This document shows, piece after piece, positions 63,790 to 64,000 of a stretch of 64,000 nt of DNA. Source of the stretch: Callaeas wilsoni. Lineage: Eukaryota; Chordata; Aves; Passeriformes; Callaeidae. Location: the NCBI GenBank assembly GCA_013398955.1, contig VWPU01014797.1, positions 19,666 to 83,665 of the forward strand, written 5' to 3'. The position numbers and the translations under genes are program-made. Below the pieces are notes generated by a model. It saw nothing but the letters and a program-made list of their open reading frames with translations. It did not search any database and was not told where the DNA came from. Position 1 is the stretch's first letter, and the number at the start of each line of letters is the position of its first letter.

Positions 63790-64000
63790 CAATTTCCAGA
63801 AAGCCGCAGTCACGCCGTCACCTCCCGCTGCCGTGCCGCGGCGGCAGTCCGTGCCAACAGGCTGGGGTACGCGCCGCCCGAGCTCGTAGCCGGCCAGCCG
63901 CGCGCGCTGCCCCGCTCGCGGCACACAGGCGCGTTCCCGTCCCGGTGTGTGCGCGGCGCGGCGCCGCGCTGGGGCCGCGCTCTTCCTTCCCGCGGCGCTG
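63790..64000. promoter_or_regulatory. CpG island cut by the window edge
   Basis: The last roughly 190 bases hold about 37 CpG dinucleotides by hand count, with long runs such as GCGCGGCGCGGCGCCGCGCT, in contrast to the CpG-poor sequence before it. This is the signature of a vertebrate CpG-island promoter or first exon. The gene and direction cannot be told from this piece: no open frame in it is recognisable. CTLA4, the usual next gene after CD28, is not expected to have a CpG-island promoter, so this may belong to another locus gene. Confidence 0.75.

Noticed and set aside
1..64000. CRISPR arrays, bacterial operons, riboswitches or phage genes
   Set aside because: Split exons with GT-AG introns, CpG depletion, CR1 and MIR-like elements all indicate a vertebrate genome. 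No regularly spaced repeats of CRISPR type are present.

Overview
This is a stretch of vertebrate nuclear DNA, almost certainly from a bird. It holds one confidently recognised protein-coding gene, the T-cell co-stimulatory receptor CD28, on the + strand in four coding exons between 36722 and 46685. The avian call rests on the CD28 sequence and on a CR1-type LINE near the right end whose 3' terminus has the short ATTCTGTG-like tail typical of bird CR1s. The rest has the look of amniote intergenic or intronic DNA: AT-rich, stop codons in every frame, no operon-like gene packing, and old repeat remnants.

Layout. Positions 1-36400 are gene-poor sequence upstream of CD28. They hold ancient repeat debris: a 3'-end fragment near 12.9 kb, a MIR-like SINE near 19.2 kb, a long decayed antisense CR1 at about 24.0-25.9 kb, a perfect 3 x 49-bp minisatellite at 25982-26128, and a MIR-like SINE near 32.8 kb. 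A weak claudin-like pseudogene candidate lies on the minus strand near 18.1-18.4 kb. Positions 36722-46685 are CD28: signal peptide exon, Ig-V exon with MYPPPY, stalk plus transmembrane exon, and cytoplasmic-tail exon with YMNM. The introns are about 6.2 kb, 250 bp and 2.8 kb. The 3' UTR follows, with AATAAA at 47305. Positions 47.3-60.5 kb are mostly featureless, apart from a CpG-rich block with a neighbouring motif-rich segment at 51.9-52.35 kb that could be regulatory, a 25-bp tandem duplication and a TA-rich microsatellite containing the only N. Positions 60.5-62.1 kb are a dead CR1 on the + strand. The last 200 bp are an intense CpG island cut by the window edge, probably the promoter or first exon of the next gene.

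CD28 encodes 222 residues by my assembly of the exons. All four splice junctions obey GT-AG and keep the frame. Ligand-binding (MYPPPY) and signalling (YMNM) motifs are intact. The stalk has no cysteine where mammalian CD28 carries its interchain disulfide, and the distal PYAP motif reads SYAP. I saw no CTLA4 or ICOS exon, although these are CD28's usual downstream neighbours. I found no convincing novel gene system. The most useful leads are the stalk cysteine, the possible retained-intron soluble form, the two CpG-rich blocks and the claudin-like remnant.
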